A stretch of 64,000 bases of DNA from Dicyema japonicum (Eukaryota; Dicyemida; Rhombozoa; Dicyemidae), in the NCBI GenBank assembly GCA_011109175.1, contig RDEW01000005.1:541523-605522 (forward strand). Reading direction: 5' to 3'. The notes beneath the pieces were generated by a model. The model did no database searches. It was not told the origin of the DNA and saw only the letters and a program-made list of their open reading frames with translations. The position numbers and the translations under genes were made by a program. Shown here piece by piece: positions 43,128 to 52,544 of the stretch; position 1 is the stretch's first letter, and every line of letters starts with the position of its first letter.

Positions 43128-43873
43128 CAGTAAACTCTCTTAAATTTGCCATTTTTCTAAATAATTTTTTAAAGTCTTTAAAAATTACTGAAAATTAAAA
43201 CAATAAAACTATATTCCAGTAGCATGCCTTGTTGTGAATTCAGTGGTCGATATACAAGACTTGCTATCGAACAAAAAGTGCAAATATTGCGTTGTATGGA
43301 CGACAGCAACTTATTATCATGCAAAGGAATAGCCGATAAATTTTCTTTTTTGTTTTAAGTAAACTTTTACAGTTGACGCTATCTTAAAGAGTTGTGAGTC
43401 AATTTTGGAACAATTCCAAACTAAAAATTCATCAACAAAAACAGTCAAAAAGTTGAAGTTCCCGCAATTTGATGAAAAGCTTGTTGAGTGGATGGATTCG
43501 ATGAAATCAAAAGGTATTCTTAATGTTTTTAAATTTTAAGGTGAATTGTTGAACGATGCATTAATATCCAGTAAAGCAGAATGTTCTTTCCTAAAATTGC
43601 TACAGAAATAATTCTGCCATTTGGGAATTATTAAAACAAGTCCATTTTAATAGACACAAATTGGAGTATCTTACTGGATTAATGGAAAAAGAAAACATGC
43701 CAGTTTATAAATCACATAAAAATTTGAACCTTAAAGACACTATCAAAATACCCTGGGAAGATGTTTCCCAATAACTATTTCAAAATTATTGATTAAATTC
43801 TTAAATTTGCCTTTTCTCAAATATGACGCAAAAATGCTGGAATCAAAAATGGCAAATTTGGGAGAGTTTACTT
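43128..43873 (+). mobile_element. Tigger/pogo DNA transposon, about 745 bp, inactive
   Basis: Terminal inverted repeats: AGTAAACTCTCTTAAATTTG at 43129-43148 and its near-exact reverse complement at 43846-43871, each next to TA, the usual target. Inside, an ATG at 43224 begins a psq-like helix-turn-helix (IEQKVQILRCMDDSNLLSCK, GIADKF). After a shift comes a CENP-B-type DNA-binding region (VKKLKFPQFDEKLVEWMDSM, KSKG). The DDE core is missing. This is a non-autonomous or deleted member of the Tigger group. Confidence 0.8.
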
Positions 43874-43874
43874 A

Positions 43875-44260
43875 TTAACTTTTTTATTGTTGGTTAAATA
43901 ATGCAGTTAAAATAAATTTTACTTAAAGTGACGATCAATTGTCCTCGTCTTATTTGGCTAGAAAGATATTGCATCCTCATGCATCTATAAACTTCATAGT
44001 CACACGATTGTAAATAAAAGTTGATAAACAAAAACAAGGCTAGTCAAAATCCTTAGAGAAAATTAAATACTTATTTCAACACTTTAGTCAGTCTATCCTT
44101 TCAGCTTGAAATTGGGAAATATAATAAGTTGATCAGAGAATATAGTTGGGTTCTTGATAAAAATAGGAAAAGTCCTTTATTTCTTTTATAAATAAAATAA
44201 AAAAAGAGGTCCCGGACTGTATGGCTATTCCTTCTCAGGATGGCGAGCGAGATTTGCTCA
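43875..44260. other. AT-rich spacer
   Basis: No gene recognised. A short minus frame at 44325-44101 is not protein-like. Confidence 0.4.
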
Positions 44261-44261
44261 A

Positions 44262-44440
44262 ATAGCAAGCAGCGATCACGGGGATCTCCTGATCGTGCGG
44301 AAATCTGATTCCCTAGATGACTCAAAAATTCAATGGTCGCAGGCGTAAGTGAACCAGACGTTTAAACAGCGAGCGGAACAAACAAAAAAATCATCGGGTA
44401 GGACCGCGTGCTTTAATCTTAATGACTTCTCAGCCTTCTT
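44262..44440. repeat. Dispersed repeat H, copy 2
   Basis: Matches 955-1165 block by block: CACGGGGATCTCCTG, CCCTAGATGACTCAAAAATTC, AACAGCGAGCGGAAC, GGGTAGGACCGCGTGCTTT. No coding capacity was recognised. Confidence 0.6.
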
Positions 44441-44444
44441 ACCG

Positions 44445-45710
44445 GCAGACAGATTTTTTCATCAGCAAGAATTTAGGGAGGGAGTGTAAAATCATTTTGA
44501 CAAGGATGTTAAAGACTATTAGGACGAGAGATATGTACGGAGAGAAATATCTAATTCCAACCCTTCCAATTCTGACCGTCTGTGTGGCCTGCTTCCAACC
44601 AGAATCAGTACTTTGCAGGATTAGAGAAAAGATTCTATAATCTCCACTTCTGAGGGAAGTGAAGGAAATTTTGAACATGAGATAAGATTTAAGTTATCCG
44701 TGAAGTAGTAATGAAGATCTTCATTAATTCTAAGTAACACCATATAATAATAACCGAAAGTCATCACTGATTACTATAACTGAAGTGAATATTCCATGTG
44801 TTGTCTAAATATATACAGGACACCATTGATGTATATAAATCTTTCATGACAACGCCAATCTTGTGTTATGCATATCTTAAATTCACTAATGATGATCAGG
44901 GAATTATTACTTGAAGTTTACAAAGATTACTTTTTGAAATACATTTTGCTATATTACATTTAAAAAAACTGACTGAAAAAGATATCTAATATTCTAATCG
45001 TTCTAGGATCTTTCAAAAATATCACAACGAGAATACAAAGTCATCCTATCAAAGTAATAAGAACTATTGAGTACCATAACAAATTGGCTATAAGAAAATA
45101 AATCTAAAAATAGCGCATCATACCTAAAATTTTTATAATTTTATTTATAAGTTGGTCAAAGTAATACTGAACGGGAATGGATCCAACGAGGAAACAGAAA
45201 GTCCAAGGCGTTATTAATTCTAGAGATTCGTGAAAGGGGATTCATAATAATTCTAATGATGGGAATACTAACCTTGAAGTTGGACAATTCATGGAAATAT
45301 TCCTTCTACTTCTTCGGTTTTAACGATTTATAAAGTCTGGTTGTTTGGGGGTTATCTATTGCGTGGTCCTGTTCGCTATGATTCGTGACTATCCGTCCCA
45401 ACATCCATGGATCACAAAAACGAGATATTTTTATCACCAGAAACACACAAAGGTCACAAAATACAAAAATATCAGTAAATTATAATTTTTCACAAAAAGG
45501 AAATTCCATTTAAGAAGATGTTCACATAAAAACAGTGTATTTACTTTTGTCAATTTGCCACTGTTTGGGGGATCTTCGGTACCAATGTGTTGCTTCCAAA
45601 GTATTTGTATGCAATATTCAGATTTCAAGTAAAAATGTATATTAATAATTTTAAAGCAAATATTCTTTTTAATTTTGCCTCAAATCATGATAGTATTCAC
45701 CTATTTGACC
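44445..45710. other. No recognised gene
   Basis: Short frames (44422-44640 plus; 45628-45434 minus) have no recognisable motif. Otherwise AT-rich. Confidence 0.4.
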
Positions 45711-45714
45711 TCGA

Positions 45715-45935
45715 TTATTTTATTATTATTATTATAAGCAACTACATAGAATCATATAAACTATAATTCTATTCGTGCCGCGTCCGAACAATCCTCTTAA
45801 TTAGCCTTTCCCATCCCCTCCTGTCCGATGCCAAGTTCCGCAGACTACTAAGGTCTTCACCGTCCTTTAGTTGTCTGGTTACTGATCTCAGGTCACCATT
45901 AAGGACTTCCGGAAGAGTTATTCTTATTCTTCGAG
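45715..45935 (-). pseudogene. LINE family A/B, C-terminus and 3' tail
   Basis: The minus strand encodes RRIRITLPEVLNGDLRSVTR, QLKDGEDLSSLRNLASDRRG and WERLIKRIVR, the C-terminal block of the A/B LINEs. A (TAA)n-type end follows at 45715-45735. It abuts the SLC17 exon at about 45938, so this 5'-truncated insertion marks where the host gene is interrupted. Confidence 0.8.
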
Positions 45936-45939
45936 TATT

Positions 45940-46432
45940 TTGTCAGATTATATAATCAACAAAAAGTTACTAAGCATAACAAAAACACGGAAAGTCTATA
46001 ATTTCTCGGTAGATTTCCGTAGTATCGGTAGGTTACGATCCACCGGGGTTTCTGCAGATTCTTCGACATTTCTGAAAAAAAACAATGTCAATATATCAAT
46101 TTTCGTTTTTAGTATTGGGCATCTGTTGGCTGGATGTCAACTATCAAGGAATTCAACATACATATTGGTTATTGCTCCAAGGTACATTGGAATCAATACG
46201 GGGATATCTAAAACATTTGGTGGATTAGCAGAAATCATTGCTCCAATAGTGAATGAATACATAACATACAATCAGGTGGATAATAATTATGATGACCTTT
46301 TAGTTCGACATTGTAAATTGGAGGATCGTTTTCATAATTTCCACAGCCTTCAACGTCTTGGTAAGCATCTTTTTTCTGTGTTATTCCAGTGGCAAGATTC
46401 AAGAGTGGGCACAGAATGTATTGGAAAAATAA
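45940..46432 (+). CDS. SLC17 (vesicular glutamate/sialin type) transporter, 3' part
   Basis: The frame begins SDYIINKKLLSITKTRKVYN, matching the VGLUT segment that precedes a transmembrane helix. It continues through VIAPRYIGINTGISKTFGGL and AEIIAPIVNEYITYNQ (family motif DIAPRYA-ILMGISNG-GT). Removing a 28-nt GT-AG intron (46276-46303) continues in phase into NWRIVFIISTAFNVLVSIFF, CYSSGKIQEWAQ and TAA 46430-46432, as in family ends EWQYVFLIA and SGEKQPWA. A 23-nt GT-AG candidate lies at about 46009-46031 in the poorly aligned stretch. These are 12-helix anion transporters of synaptic or lysosomal vesicles. Only about the last 130 residues remain; a LINE abuts the 5' side, so the gene is truncated unless upstream exons lie beyond it. 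The usual long cytoplasmic tail is absent. Confidence 0.88.
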
Positions 46433-46560
46433 CCTTGAATAACCTAATAATTCTTATTTTGGGCTAAATTGGTTGTAATCACATATTAAGTCAATTTAAC
46501 AAAACTTTAAAAAATGAAAGTGTTCTTTTTTAGACAGCTATCGACCTCACATCAAAATTA

Positions 46561-46885
46561 AGAATATAATAATAATATTTGCACTGTCCGAGGAGCCATA
46601 TATAGCTTCCCTCATGCAGAACACAAACTTTATTTTAAACAAAGAATAGTTATAATAGCTAATCGAGGGAGGATTAAGGAATGCTCTTCACTTCTTTGTT
46701 TTCTTGGGTGTATGTCCTTTATAGACAATACGGCTCCACAGTGAAGTTCACTGATGACGCCGTCACTCGTCAAGCCATTGCATATTGATGTGTGGAACCT
46801 TCAAACGAATGTGCAGTATCGGGATTCAAACTAGCGACCTTCAGGCCTCTTTCCCGGCAACCGTTATACTGCGTCGACCTGCCAG
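46561..46885 (-). mobile_element. SINE-B copy, minus strand
   Basis: On the minus strand: a tRNA-like head (ACGGTTGCCGGG, GGTCGCTAGTTTGAATCCCG with a B box), GAAGGTTCCACACAT, GACGAGTGACGGCGTCATCA, a body, and a LINE-type tail GCTATATATGGCTC-TCGGAC ending in TATTATTATTAT. It is collinear with the plus copy at 32240-32565 over its whole length. Confidence 0.8.
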
Positions 46886-46959
46886 AAAAAAAATCCATAA
46901 TAAAAGAAATCTAAACAGGGAAGAGTAAAGGGAACTATTGACCAAAAAATAATATTTAC

Positions 46960-47260
46960 AAAAAAACGTGGTTTTGTTGTGGTATGCCTGTTGTAAAAAG
47001 TGCTTATACAAAAAGGGTTACAAAAATCAAAAAGGCCGCCTCTTGAGAGGTTTTAAGAAGAATAGTATTAAGAGCATTAGGATCCTTCTCTGGGACTGGA
47101 TAAATTCAAATCACCGACCAGAAGAGAATCGACATACCATTTTGAAGATAAAAAATGTATTAACAGTTGAATTCTCGACAAAAGCATGGGGAGTTTTAAA
47201 TTTACAAACCTATTATGTGAGTTGAAATTCCTGTAGAGCGCCAGAATGACTGAAAACATT
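46960..47260 (-). pseudogene. LINE endonuclease fragment, minus strand
   Basis: A 60-codon frame (47259-47077) ends in SSKWYVDSLLVGDLNLSSPR. The V-G-D-L-N block is the central motif of APE-type endonucleases. The flanks are eroded and the family cannot be assigned. Confidence 0.5.
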
Positions 47261-47264
47261 CGAG

Positions 47265-48250
47265 TGATTTTACGATTATTATTATTAAAAACACTTTCAC
47301 AGAACTAAAGAACGTTATATTAACTAAGGTCCCGTTTGAGCCACACGTTTCTAGATTTGCTTCACTAGGCGTCTCCATCGCCCTCTGCTTTTCGCATCTG
47401 TTCGTAGATCATCTAAGTCTTCTGCAGATTTAATTTTTCTTTCAATTCCATTAAGATCTTTATTCAGAGCCACGGGTAGAGTGACTCTGGGTCTTCCTTT
47501 GAATGATGATTTGTTCTCATTGTTAAAGTAATTGTCCATTTGCAGATGCGTTTATGTCCATTCTAAGCACGTGCCCAAACAGTCTCCATCTTGATTCAAT
47601 ACTGTCGATGCTTATTGGCCTCGATTGTGCCACAGAGTATAATTTCTTATTTGAAATCTTCTTGGGCCAACCTAGGCCCATTAAATTGCGTAATTGTTTT
47701 CGATGAAATATGTCCATTTTCTTGAGCTCTAGCTCTGTGACTCCCCCGTATACCCGAGTTGTACATAAGCACCGGCTTTATTCTTAAATTCTCGAGGGAT
47801 TTTCTCTAAAGCAACTCCAAATTCCAGATCATTTTCTGACAAAAAATCTATGTCATCTTTATATATAATCTCCATCGGCATGCATCCTTCACATTTTGTT
47901 CTAAGAGTTCTCAATGCCGCTTCCAGGTATATGACAAATAGAACCGGAGATAGAGAGTCCCCCTAAGGTATTCCAACTGTTGTCCCGAAAGGCTTCGATG
48001 TTCTGTTCCTAACTCGTACATTTAATTCAGTATTTGATAATAGGAAACGGACAAGTCTTATGTTATCCTCATCAAGGAAACTTCCAGCAACGTCCAACAA
48101 AGTTTTTCTGATGACAGCGTCAAACGCACTGGACATGTCCACTCCCAAAATCTTAAAATCACTCGTGTATCTTTGACACATGGAACATATCCACCTGTGT
48201 GACCAAACAGTATCACCCCAATTCCTATTCCCGAAACCAACCCGCCCACA
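47265..48250 (-). pseudogene. LINE family A/B, RT and C-terminus, minus strand
   Basis: On the minus strand: ILGVDMSSAFDAVIRKTLLD (RT Asp block), GTTVGIP-stop-GDSLSPVLF, EIIYKDDIDFLSENDLEFGV (YADD changed to YKDD), a jump to the C-terminus MDIFHRKQLRNLMGLGWPKK, ESRWRLFGHVLRMDINASAN and FKGRPRVTLPVALNKDLNGI. The 3' tail at 47265-47300 reads (reverse) GTGAAAGTG, (TAA)n. The thumb is deleted and one stop lies in the RT, so it is inactive. Confidence 0.87.
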
Positions 48251-48329
48251 GAGAAGTTGTGTTAAATCCCAGAAAATGAGAATTCGAGATCACTTAATTA
48301 ATTTAGTAATTAAATTAACTATTGGTGTT

Positions 48330-49185
48330 CTTGGATTAATAATAATTGAAGAGAGAAGTCCTACAAGAATCAATTTTGAACCCTCTATTATTTAATGTTC
48401 TAATGGCCGGTTTCCCAGGTCAACAAGTACATGATCTCTGATACGCAGACGACGTACTACTGTCTGATGTGTGAGATCGAGCATGATCTCAGAGAGGAGG
48501 CTCAATGTGTAAATAGAAGAGAACTGTCAGAAGAAAAATCTAGCGCAATGAGGTTATTCGTTCGGAATAGTAAAGGAAATCAGAAAGGCTCCCTATTCGG
48601 AATCAATACTGTGAGATCCCTGAAGTGTTTCGGAAAAGCTATTGAGAAAACTGGAAGTACATTATGTGACTTAATACTCCGAAGGAAGAAAGCACACCAT
48701 GCGATCTTATGTATGAGGAAATTAAGACTCGAAACAGATATTTATTTTTTCACGTACAATCATTCTATCGCTCCTCTATGGACTAGAATGATGGTATCAC
48801 ACTGCATACAAGTATCGTTTTATCTTGCTTCTTAAAAAATCAGGGATCAAGATTGCCTTGCACAAAAGGCTCGACTAGAAGTTAGATGAGTATGAAGATT
48901 TGTTTGTAATGTCGATCAGAGATGCAGCAGTGAAAAGGATGAAAAACTTTATAAAAAGAAATGTCATCCTTTACTCCTATGTCGCTCACGTAAATCAAGA
49001 TAAGAACGTAAATCAATTTGGTGACCACAACGTAGGCGCGCCACCAAAAATAAAAATTATTGTTCTTTTGATGTGGAGACTCAAAAGCAGTGAGTTGTAT
49101 GACTTTTTACATCTGTCAAGGAATTGTAGACAAAGAATTGTGAAATGGTCCCTAATTGCGAGAACGTTTGACTCCTAGTGTGGGT
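48330..49185 (+). pseudogene. LINE family D, copy 3
   Basis: A shifted frame at 48350-48480 reads like ESILNPLLFNVLMAGFPGQQ, a YADDVLL equivalent (TACGCAGACGACGTACTACT at 48443-48462) and continues as DRA. Further frames carry the thumb and C-terminus (48431-48835). The 48838-49170 part (ARLEVR, SIRDAAVKRMKNFIKR) matches 13085-13240 of copy 2. It starts inside the RT palm, so it is 5' truncated. Confidence 0.7.
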
Positions 49186-49189
49186 GATC

Positions 49190-49565
49190 AGATGATGTGT
49201 TATTAGACAGTCAGTAATTATATTTATAGAATAATTTTGAATCATTTATATTTTTTCGACGTTTGTTATTAATGATACCCCAACTGGGAACAGTTCATTT
49301 CATCGTTATTCTAATCTATTTTTCCAATAGCCAAATAACGTGGAGTATGTTGAGCTTCCAAGATTTTTCGCATACATACGAGATATGCTTTAAAATGATA
49401 ATAAAGTATCAAATACAACACCAATTATTTTAGAATTTTTGATCACAGGTAAGATAGAGTTGCTTAGAAACAGCATTGTTTCCATGTTGAACTTACGAAG
49501 CTCTGTAGTGAAAAGCGTTACTGTTGACTTTTTGTCAGAAGTGATGAAAAGATTTTAGTTTATCC
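49190..49565. other. Spacer, no gene seen
   Basis: AT-rich, nothing recognised. Confidence 0.4.
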
Positions 49566-49569
49566 AAAA

Positions 49570-50335
49570 GAAATTTGTTCTGGTTGAAGTGGTGACGACG
49601 TTTCTATGTCTTATTCGTATTCCTTACTGACTTTTCCGTATACTTACAACATCTCTGTCTCTCAAGAAACACAACTGGCATGCGATCTAACAAAATACAA
49701 CATCTCTGTCTGCTGTCAATACGATTGTACAATGTATAGAACTGTGTGGCAAATTCCACCATTTTACTCTCTCATCGGCCTGCCTAAACTATGGTCTCGG
49801 ATTTGCAGTCCATCAGGACCACACTACTGTGTTACAAAAGTGTGGACAGCATCTGATCGTGTCGGAGTGCTGCAAATCAAATGCGGATATAAAATCAACT
49901 CAGTCATTTCCATTATAAATATGCGAGTCTTTACAAATATCGAAGAGCTGGACGCATGTTACTCTACTCTCATGATTGTATACAACTCGCTTTCGTCCTC
50001 ATACATTCTTCTTGTCCCCGGGAACTCGAATGCCAGGGCTGGAAAAGTCAAATCAGAAGAAAGGGAAGAAATCGTCGCAACCTTCTTGGTGAGTCACTAA
50101 TACAAAATTCGATATCATATGGAAGACTTGAAACTAGCAGTGATCACAAATCACAAACCTGTCAATAATACTAAACAGAATTAATGGAATACATGGAAAA
50201 CGCAAAGATATCGCCTCAGTACGATACGACACGGAAAGGCTACGTTATGAAGAATCTATCAGTCTTCGATATAGTACAACTCCATTAACGAAAATCAACC
50301 AGCAAATAAAGTATGGGAGGAAATAGTTGTTGCTA
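49570..50335 (+). pseudogene. LINE endonuclease, plus strand, with 5' leader
   Basis: A leader like GGTTGAAGTGGTGACGACGT (compare 39058) precedes the frame 49606-50100, which contains RVGVLQIKCGYKINSVISII, LVPGNSNARAGKVKSEERE and, after a shift, SSDHKSQTC. The central D-x-N-A motif has become NSNARAG (Asp lost) and the early Q-E-T block is partly duplicated. A decayed endonuclease half of a family A/B LINE. Confidence 0.75.
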
Positions 50336-50400
50336 TATACATTAATAATTTATTATTATAACCCGATAATAGATATGCTATATACATTAATAATTTATTA
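50333..50400. repeat. Short direct repeat
   Basis: GCTATATACATTAATAATTT occurs at 50333-50352 and again at 50378-50397, separated by 25 bases. Confidence 0.7.
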
Positions 50401-50600
50401 ACCCCGGGATCACTGAGAAAGACAAAAGTAAAGTCAACTAGTTAGATGATCCCAGTTCCTGTAACCAAACGTGACATCCTAAGCCTGTGCGTCTCCATTG
50501 TTCCCACTGTCGAACGGAAATGCCTTCTTTGATCTCTGAAATTTGGGTCATCATCAAACTCAGAAAATTCTATTTGTACTGACAGCCACATCTCTTCTGG
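50395..50600 (-). pseudogene. LINE family C type C-terminus with shared tail
   Basis: The minus frame ends EMWLSVQIEFSEFDDDPNFR, DQRRHFRSTVGTMETHRLRM and stops. It is followed by a 3' end that reads CTAACTAGTTGACTTTACTT, CCCGGGGTTAATAAATTATT. That end resembles SINE-A (14445-14495) and LINE C (21310-21370). Confidence 0.65.
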
Positions 50601-50756
50601 GAAAAATTCATAATCAATGTTCTTGATAATTTGTTTTTAAATCTTATATTTTTCTCTTTTCTGTGAAGATGCGCATAGCTGTATTATCTTTTATCTCCTG
50701 AGATTTTGATTATTTTCCAGTCAACGTAATTTTAAGACGGGGAGAGGGTGTTGAAA

Positions 50757-51035
50757 CTAACTGTTGCATAGAAATGGACTAATTACTTGGCGGTAGTTAG
50801 GGAAGATTCTGATTCCTCTTCTATCTTGATTTATAAATATTTCATATTTTTGGACTCCTGCATTCGCATTCCTGTCTTTGCAACTAGCAGTCAATAAAAA
50901 TATCAAAGTTCCTTCATATTTCTTTCTAATCCTAATAATAGAGGTCAAGTTATTCAGGATTTTTACTAACACGTTAAGTTTAGGTTCCATTTTTAATTGT
51001 ATTACACAGACACTGTTATTAACTTTGAAAAACAT
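50757..51035 (-). pseudogene. LINE endonuclease fragment, minus strand
   Basis: A 92-codon frame contains VNNSVCVIQLKMEPKLNVLV, KDRNANAGVQ (central motif D-x-N-A-x-AG) and FPNYRQVISPFLCNS, the order of A/B-type endonucleases. Immediately downstream on the plus strand, 51050-51115 carries a LINE B/SINE-B-like 3' end (GCGGAGCTATAACTACAGTA). Confidence 0.7.
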
Positions 51036-51119
51036 TAAGATTAGTTATAATAACTGTTCTTTATTTAAACAAAGTCTGTGTCATGTATGAGCGGAGCTAT
51101 AACTACAGTATTTTAATGT

Positions 51120-51355
51120 TGAAGGTAAGAAGGGTTAGTTGTTTTCGAAATCTCATACGCCTTGTAGACATGCGTGCAATAGAGGCACTTTCCACTTCAA
51201 CCAAAAAATAATTTAAAATTATCTAGTCACCTGACCAGTTAAAAAGAATATTATACTTTCTCTTAAAAGTATAATAATAAAAAATTTTTCGTCTATAGTT
51301 CGTGACATACATATCCTCGGGGCACAACATTTGTGTCCTCGATTTCATGTTGCAA
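51120..51355. other. Spacer, no gene seen
   Basis: AT-rich, nothing recognised. Confidence 0.4.
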
Positions 51356-51359
51356 ATTA

Positions 51360-51730
51360 CCTGCAAACGATTTCCCTCAGAAAGTTAGAGAGCCATCTTT
51401 TCAGGTTATAGTGGATATCCGTTTCAAATATCATTTTCGCTGAGACTTTCTTTTTATTGAACCAAATGCTTTAGTAATGTCCAGAGAAATAAGAGCGGTC
51501 AATAAATATGGCTGCGGCGCGGTAATCTTTCTTAAATAAATTGGGAGAGGGTCGTCAAGTGTAGAATGGTTATCTAAGGAGCCATGTTGAAAGATCGACA
51601 TTGGGATGCCATCTAGAATACAATCAGGATCATTCTTTGGAGAATTCTTACAACAAGATTGATATTGCTTACAGGTGTACCATCTCCGACTAGGTGGCCA
51701 ATTTATAAATTGGTTTATTTTCATTTTCAC
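51360..51730 (-). pseudogene. LINE RT fragment, minus strand
   Basis: A 99-codon frame (51730-51431) has a diverged fingers region and ALISLDITKAFGSIKRKSQR, the first catalytic Asp block of an RT. It is close to 56187-55918 (DITKAFNLVPRKLLTKKIFE). The palm with YADD is absent. Confidence 0.65.
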
Positions 51731-51826
51731 TAATAATAAAATTATTAAATAAAATATTTTTATTGGTTAACCTGTTGAAATAAAATTTTTTAATAATATA
51801 CAAAAATGTAACTTTTATAGAACTTG

Positions 51827-52081
51827 ATGGTACTTTTTTTAGTTTTATCATTTATAGGAAAATCTACTAAAAGAATTCATGATTATTGATAAAAATAATA
51901 GCGGGTATATCGAAAAAGATGAACTAAAACAAACCTTAAAAGAAATGAAATATATCATAAGTGATGACATGATCGCAAAAATGATAGACCAAATTGATGC
52001 TAACAATGACGGGAAAATATGTTATCATGGTTATAATTTGTTGATATATTAGAATTCCTTAAAGCTTTTAAAGATAGTTGA
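51827..52081 (+). CDS. Calmodulin-like EF-hand protein with 23-nt intron
   Basis: Proposed exons 51827-51829, 51858-52029 and 52053-52081 (67 residues, stop TGA). The first loop DKNNSGYIEKDE (51888-51923) has Asp/Asn/Ser/Glu at calcium positions 1, 3, 5 and 12. The second loop DANNDGKICYH-E gains its position-12 Glu only when the 23-nt GT-AG intron 52030-52052 is removed, after which FLKAFKDS and stop follow. The linker LKQTLKEMKYIISDDMIAKM is typical of a calmodulin lobe. The start is uncertain: ATG 51827 followed at once by a 28-nt intron is the simplest model, but the exon could be the C-terminal lobe of a larger protein cut by the adjacent LINE relic. A calcium-sensor role follows from the family. 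Confidence 0.85.
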
Positions 52082-52089
52082 CATTATTA

Positions 52090-52540
52090 CTAACAGGGTT
52101 GATGGGGTTTGAAGTCTTTTAATAAAAATTTGTTTTAAAATATGATCCTTATTAAGTAAGCACATGTTATTAACGTAATTTGTAAGTGAATAGCTTTATA
52201 TTGGCTTATTATCCAGAATTATGACTTAGTTTGGGAAATTCTTCTTGAGTCGCCTAGAACAGACATTATCAATGTACATTTATAGGAGGAATGAGATGAG
52301 TGTTGGATTAACAACGACTGACCACTATGATTGATAAGCTAAAGTCACCCCAGAAAATAAACTAGTTAAGCTACCACAATTACAAAGATTATCGTAAGGA
52401 AGAGTCTATGAAAGTAAACTGTAAGAGATTATAAAGTAAATGACCCAAACAATTAGGTCAATTAGCAATTTTGGAATAATTGAAAAAAATATTATTGTTA
52501 TTAAGGAAATAACAAAATTGGTCATTATTTAACTCATTAT
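52090..52540. other. AT-rich spacer, no gene seen
   Basis: 3' flank of the EF-hand gene. No motif recognised. Confidence 0.5.
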
Positions 52541-52544
52541 TATT

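Noticed and set aside
46352-46380. 29-nt stretch starting GTAAGC and ending TTCCAG in the SLC17 gene, a textbook intron form
   Set aside because: Reading through it in the post-28-nt-intron frame gives VSIFFLCYSSGKIQEWA, which matches the family; removing it destroys this match.
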